Of a DNA stretch of 17,282 nucleotides, positions 14,414-17,282 are shown piece after piece. This DNA is from Hodarchaeum sp048939265 (GTDB lineage Archaea; Asgardarchaeota; Heimdallarchaeia; Hodarchaeales; Hodarchaeaceae): NCBI GenBank assembly GCA_048939265.1, contig JBHLPQ010000074.1:1-17282 (forward strand). The letters run 5' to 3'. The position numbers and the translations under genes were made by a program. Position 1 is the first letter of the stretch; every line of letters begins with the position of its first letter. The notes below the pieces were generated by a model, which was given only the letters and a program-made list of their open reading frames with translations, was not told where the DNA came from and made no database searches.

Positions 14414-15193
14414 ATGAATTCCTATTTCTATCCTCAAAAACCATGTGGACTTCCTATCAAAGAAGCTCTCAAGCGTTGCCCAACCTTGAGAAATTATACA
14501 ATCAAAGGGAAGAATAGTATTGATTTAGGAAATAGTGAGGCTTTATTATTATACAATCGCTTAGTTCTCCAGGATTTTATGTCATTAGACTTCTCTGTTC
14601 CATCAGGATACCTCATTCCAACTGTGTGTAGTAGGTGGATGTTTTTATCATGGATAATTAATGAAAACACTCAGAAGAGAATAATATTGGAAATTGGTAC
14701 AGGAGCCTCAGCGATTTTGACAATGATGCTAGCTAAAATTGGTTGCAACGTCAAAGCCACTGAATACGATGAAATTGCTTTACAGAGTGCCCGAAGAAAT
14801 ATACGAATGAATAATTTAGAACCCCTCATTTCATTAATCAAAGTTGAAAAAGACTGTATTCTGGACAAGTATTATGATTCCTTAACAAAATTTGATGCGA
14901 TTATCTGTAATCCTCCTCAGTACGATCAAAATTTTTTTCATCAGCAGAATTTAAACAAAGGTTTCGTTGGCCAAGAATTTGAATTAGTTGGAGGAAAAAT
15001 AGGTCATGAATTCACCATTCGACTAATTGAGGAGGTGAAAAATTTTCACAACCCTCCTAGTGTTTACTTTCAACTTACAAATACTAAATTACTTAGAAAA
15101 ATCTGTGATCATCTTCAAGATAGAGGTTACTCGTTTTTAAAAGATCAACGTAAAGTTGGCACCAGACAAAGATATTATTTTAGAGTCGATTAG
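14414..15193 (+). CDS. METTL16/RlmF-like N6-adenosine RNA methyltransferase
   Basis: A 259-residue Rossmann-fold methyltransferase. The SAM-binding motif I is LEIGTGASAILTMMLAKIG (92-110), followed by the acidic end of strand 2 (ATEYDE, 115-120), and the catalytic motif IV is ICNPPQYD (164-171), the NPP-type motif of N6-adenine methyltransferases. IGTGAS, the NNL after motif II and the later FELVGGKIGHEFTIRLIEE (189-207) match the order in the METTL16/RlmF (YbiN) family, which methylates adenosines in U6 snRNA or 23S rRNA. The VGTRQRYYFRVD end resembles the G-R-T-x-R-W end of that family. The usual C-terminal vertebrate-conserved region of METTL16 is absent, so a rRNA or tRNA target is likely. 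No Shine-Dalgarno site; leaderless is possible. A terminator follows. Confidence 0.75.
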   Translation: MNSYFYPQKPCGLPIKEALKRCPTLRNYTIKGKNSIDLGNSEALLLYNRLVLQDFMSLDFSVPSGYLIPTVCSRWMFLSWIINENTQKRIILEIGTGASAILTMMLAKIGCNVKATEYDEIALQSARRNIRMNNLEPLISLIKVEKDCILDKYYDSLTKFDAIICNPPQYDQNFFHQQNLNKGFVGQEFELVGGKIGHEFTIRLIEEVKNFHNPPSVYFQLTNTKLLRKICDHLQDRGYSFLKDQRKVGTRQRYYFRVD

Positions 15194-15226
15194 GTTATTA
15201 AAAAGAATCTGTGAATTCTTGAACTC

Positions 15227-15255
15227 TGTGACAAGGTCACACTGCCCTTTTTTTT
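15227..15255 (+). terminator. Stem-loop plus T-tract after the methyltransferase gene
   Basis: The perfect stem TGTGAC (15227-15232) and GTCACA (15236-15241) encloses a 3-nt loop, AAG. Six bases later a T8 run occupies 15248-15255. It starts 33 nt after the methyltransferase stop and lies just before the end of the convergent AhpD-like gene, so it probably ends the plus-strand transcript. The T8 run would be an A-tract on the other strand and not a terminator for the opposite gene. Confidence 0.6.
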
Positions 15256-15271
15256 CCTTAATAGCGTTAGA

Positions 15272-15625
15272 TCATCTAGTTTTTTTTCCAGAATAAGATT
15301 CTTCCAAGATCTCTACTGCTCTTCGTAAATGAGGAATTACAATAGATCCTCCAACAATTAATGCTACATTGAAAGCTTCATAAAATTCCTGTTTTGTGAC
15401 TCCTAGTTCATGACATTGTATGGTGTGATAGGTGATACAATCATTGCACCTTAAAACGAGACTGGCTACTAATCCCAGCAATTCCTTAACCTTAGAGGAA
15501 AGAGCACCTTTAGCATATGTTTGTGTATCCAACGCAAAAAACCTTTTGATCCCCAAATTAGCATCCTCCAAGATTATCTTGTTCATTTTTTCCCTATAAG
15601 AATTAAATTCATTAATTTTAGACAT
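15272..15625 (-). CDS. AhpD-like carboxymuconolactone decarboxylase family protein
   Basis: A 117-residue all-helical protein. The motif C60-x2-C63-x3-H67 (CNDCITYH) in the middle, followed by the helix TKQEFYEAFNVALIVGGS, is the AhpD-type signature. In AhpD the two cysteines act with the His in peroxide and disulfide reduction; other members of the carboxymuconolactone decarboxylase group act on lactones. The CxxC form here favours a thiol redox role, but the partner is not known. The frame extends four codons to a TTG; the ATG at 15625 has GGTGA 5 nt upstream and is preferred. The gene is convergent with the methyltransferase gene and divergent from the CheR gene. Confidence 0.88.
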   Translation of the reverse strand: MSKINEFNSYREKMNKIILEDANLGIKRFFALDTQTYAKGALSSKVKELLGLVASLVLRCNDCITYHTIQCHELGVTKQEFYEAFNVALIVGGSIVIPHLRRAVEILEESYSGKKTR

Positions 15626-15781
15626 AGACCTCACCAATTCTATCCGTCTTTAGACTAACAAAGCAATTTCAGTCTTTTAAAAGTCCGATTAAATACTGAT
15701 GTTTTAATGTGATCGATGAATGTATACTTTTGTGTAGAGTTTTCTACTTGCAATGAATTCATTCATTAGAAGAAAAACAGA
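15626..15781. promoter_or_regulatory. Divergent promoter region, AhpD-like and CheR genes
   Basis: 156 nt of AT-rich sequence with no ORF. Two palindromes lie close to the CheR start: GTAGA-GTTT-TCTAC (15734-15747) and the perfect 12-bp AATGAATTCATT (15752-15763), 18 nt before the ATG. They are short and AT-rich, so chance is a real alternative. No clear Shine-Dalgarno site precedes the CheR ATG. Confidence 0.3.
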
Positions 15782-16804
15782 ATGCTCCCCGACCAACAAA
15801 ATTTTAATTTAATTAAACAATACCTCTATAAAAGAGGTTTCTGTGACATCAGTCAGTACAAAGATAAGTATCTAAGTCGTCGGATAGCTATAAGACTGCG
15901 ACATAAGAATTGTAAAACATATGAGGATTACTACGACATTTTAATACAGAATGATAACGAAATCAACTCGTTAAAGAAAAGTCTTTCAATTAATGTTACC
16001 AAATTCTTCCGTGATCCCGATACATGGGAAGAATTTCAACGTATTATGAGAAATTATATGAAGGAAATCAAACAAAAAGAGGTCTCCCCTTCTCTTCGTA
16101 TTTGGAGCGCAGGATGCGCTGTTGGTTCTGAACCATATAGTATCGCATGTGTTGTTCATAATACACTAGGTAACCATTTTTTAAAGTATAATGTTAAGAT
16201 CTACGCAACGGATTTTAATGATGAACTCCTTCAGATAGCTAGGAGAGGTATTTATGAAGGAGAAATCTTAAACAATATTCCCAAGGAGTTCTTACTCAAA
16301 TATTTTGAACCATTTGCTAAAGGGATGAGAGTAAAGTATACTCTTAGACGAATGGTTGATTATTCATACTTAAATTTATTGAAAGACAAATATCGTTTTC
16401 CAAAATTAGACATCATTTTTTGTCGGAATGACATAATATATATCTAAAAAGAAATTCAAAAAGAAATCTTTCGTAAATTTCACAATTTGTTGGTTCCTAA
16501 TGGTTTTTTAATTTTAGGTAGAACGGAAATACTTCCCCAGACATTTAAAGAGAGCTTCGATGTTTTTTCGCTAAGACACAGGATTTATCGAAAAAAACCT
16601 GATTCTACTCCTCCACCAATTAAGAGAGAAGTAAAAAAAATTCGGGATCTGAAATGTAAAAAATGTGGGCAGAAATTCGACCGTTTAGTTGATCTCCGCT
16701 TACATGAACGAAAAAACAATTGTGGAAAATTCCGATGCAAACTATGTTCGAAGAAATTTGACAGTGAAATACGATATAGAGCCCATGTGAAATATTTTCA
16801 TTAA
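15782..16804 (+). pseudogene. CheR-type methyltransferase with zinc-finger tail, broken by in-frame TAA
   Basis: A 340-codon frame interrupted by a single TAA at 16445-16447 (codon 222). Residues 1-60 are the helical CheR N-domain (YLSRRIAIRLR), then SINVTKFFRD (69-78), the SAM site WSAGCAVGSEPYSIA (108-122), YATDFNDELLQIARRGIY (141-158) and IIFCRNDIIYI (211-221). In CheR the last motif normally runs on as IYF(D/S)xETQ. Here the same frame continues, after the TAA, as KEIQKEIFRKFHNLLVPNGFLILGRTE, the rest of the fold. The frame is unchanged across the stop, so a single substitution, not an indel, explains it. It then ends in two zinc-finger-like units. CheR normally methylates glutamates of chemoreceptors; no chemotaxis gene is nearby. 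Recent pseudogene, assembly error or stop readthrough are all possible. Without readthrough, the first 221 residues lack the end of the fold. Confidence 0.85.
16655..16801 (+). other. Tandem C2HC and C2H2 zinc-finger tail of the CheR-like protein
   Basis: Unit 1 is C292-x2-C295-x12-H308-x5-C314 (starting CKKCGQKF, with LRLHERKNNC at its end). Unit 2 is C319-x2-C322-x12-H335-x4-H340, with FRCKLCSKKFDSEIRYRAH before the final HVKYFH. Each has an aromatic residue after the first pair, as in classic C2H2 fingers. The second histidine of unit 2 is the last residue of the protein. Such a tail is not typical of chemotaxis CheR and suggests nucleic-acid or protein binding. Confidence 0.75.
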
Positions 16805-16831
16805 TTCAAATTAAATTGATAATATTCTTTA

Positions 16832-16852
16832 AGGTATTCTTTATGAATACCT
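16832..16852. promoter_or_regulatory. Perfect 8-bp stem-loop before the rhodanese gene
   Basis: AGGTATTC (16832-16839) and GAATACCT (16845-16852) form a perfect inverted repeat around a 5-nt loop, TTTAT. It lies 28 nt after the CheR-like stop and 12 nt before the rhodanese ATG. There is no T-tract after it, so a classical terminator is unlikely; an operator or a 5'-leader hairpin is more plausible. Confidence 0.5.
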
Positions 16853-16864
16853 AAGCTGATAGAA

Positions 16865-17282
16865 ATGAAAATAAGAGTTAAAGCAATTAAGAACTGGTAT
16901 TTGACGGGAAGTATCCTTATTATCTTTCTCTCATCGTTCTGCTATTCAACTACTGGAATTAAAGAGAGTTTTATAACTATTTCAGTTTCTGAAGCAAAAG
17001 AACTCGTTGATAATGATGAAGAATTATTTGTTCTTGACGTACGAAATCCATATGAGTTTGAAGCAGGTCATATTCTTGGAGCATACCTAATTCCTGTGAA
17101 TGATATTTTTGCACGTAAAGATGAACTTCCAAAAAATACATCAACATCCATTCTTGTTTATTGCCAATCTGGTTATCGTTCTGCCACTGCCAGTGACACT
17201 CTTGATTCATTGGGGTATACCCAAGTTAAGAATATGGCATATGGCTTTAGCGCATGGATAGGTGCGGGGTACCCGTATGAAA
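16865..17282 (+). CDS. Exported rhodanese-domain protein (right end cut by window)
   Basis: The frame runs from ATG 16865 to the window edge without a stop, so 139 residues are visible. Residues 1-30 form a signal peptide or membrane anchor: KIRVKAIKNWYLTGS followed by ILIIFLSSF. Residues about 36-139 are a single rhodanese domain: ISVSEAKELVD, LDVRNPYEFEAGHILGA (57-73), and the active loop C100-Q-S-G-Y-R105, the CxxxxR form in which the Cys carries the transferred sulfane sulfur. YGFSAWIGAGYP is the standard domain end (the usual GGxxAW motif). An outward-facing rhodanese could take part in sulfur or thiosulfate handling. C26 lies at the end of the hydrophobic stretch, but the surrounding residues are not a clear lipobox. 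A perfect stem-loop lies 12 nt upstream. Confidence 0.9.
   Translation, partial: MKIRVKAIKNWYLTGSILIIFLSSFCYSTTGIKESFITISVSEAKELVDNDEELFVLDVRNPYEFEAGHILGAYLIPVNDIFARKDELPKNTSTSILVYCQSGYRSATASDTLDSLGYTQVKNMAYGFSAWIGAGYPYE

Noticed and set aside
15752..15763. AATGAATTCATT as a specific operator for the CheR gene
   Set aside because: A 12-bp AT-rich palindrome is not rare in such DNA, and no second copy was found at another promoter in the window; it is listed only within the intergenic entry.
16440..16460. Homopolymer frameshift as the cause of the CheR interruption
   Set aside because: An A-run follows the stop, but the reading frame is identical before and after it, so a gain or loss of one base would break one side. 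A substitution fits better.
16977..17210. Minus-strand open frame of 77 codons
   Set aside because: It lies antisense to the rhodanese domain, which has a complete set of family motifs; the opposite-strand product has no recognisable features.

Overview
The window looks like a stretch of AT-rich archaeal chromosome, most likely from an Asgard archaeon (inference, about 0.7). The reasons are: a form III RuBisCO; a longin-like domain fused to a winged helix; a homologue of the eukaryotic hydrolase maspardin (SPG21); a METTL16/RlmF-type methyltransferase; C2H2-type zinc fingers on a CheR enzyme; GGTGA-type Shine-Dalgarno sites alongside TATA-like elements; and short intergenic spaces. No rRNA, tRNA, insertion sequence, phage gene or CRISPR array was seen. 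Genes alternate between strands in short operons, and three tail-to-tail gene ends are only 2 to 11 nt apart.

Layout: (1) 29-568 minus, a four-helix membrane protein, divergent from (2) 745-2049 plus, RuBisCO with all active-site residues. (3) 4389-2052 minus, a probable operon of a DinB-like protein, a maspardin-like hydrolase and a cysteine-synthase-family enzyme. (4) 4597-7207 plus: a membrane-anchored extracellular protein with three 21-bp operator-like repeats upstream, a membrane-anchored winged-helix regulator, a TatD-family nuclease that starts at TTG, and a cysteine-rich protein of the aminothiazoline-carboxylate hydrolase type. (5) 11602-7219 minus: an ACT-domain protein, two alpha/beta hydrolases, then a LutB-like (LUD plus ferredoxin) and LutA-like (two CCG domains) pair. 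(6) 11717-11848 minus, a 43-codon small ORF that resembles a detached C-terminal membrane-sorting signal. (7) 12028-13071 plus, a longin/winged-helix protein and an NTF2-like protein. (8) 14330-13083 minus, a trans-sulfuration PLP enzyme, divergent from (9) the METTL16-like methyltransferase at 14414-15193, which ends in a good terminator. (10) 15625-15272 minus, an AhpD-like protein. (11) 15782-16804 plus, a CheR methyltransferase with zinc fingers, cut by one in-frame TAA. (12) 16865 to the right edge, an exported rhodanese.

Functionally the window mixes carbon and redox metabolism (RuBisCO, the LutAB-like pair) with several sulfur and cysteine enzymes (cysteine synthase family, trans-sulfuration enzyme, possible aminothiazoline-carboxylate hydrolase, rhodanese, CxxC AhpD-like protein) and three alpha/beta hydrolases. 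The RuBisCO has no AMP-pathway partner nearby. The most unusual items are the interrupted CheR-zinc-finger gene, the longin-winged-helix fusion, the maspardin-like hydrolase with an apparently intact catalytic triad, the CTERM-like small ORF, and the phased 21-bp repeats beside a gene for a membrane-bound DNA-binding protein. Comparisons with named families rest on motif recognition from memory; no database search was run.
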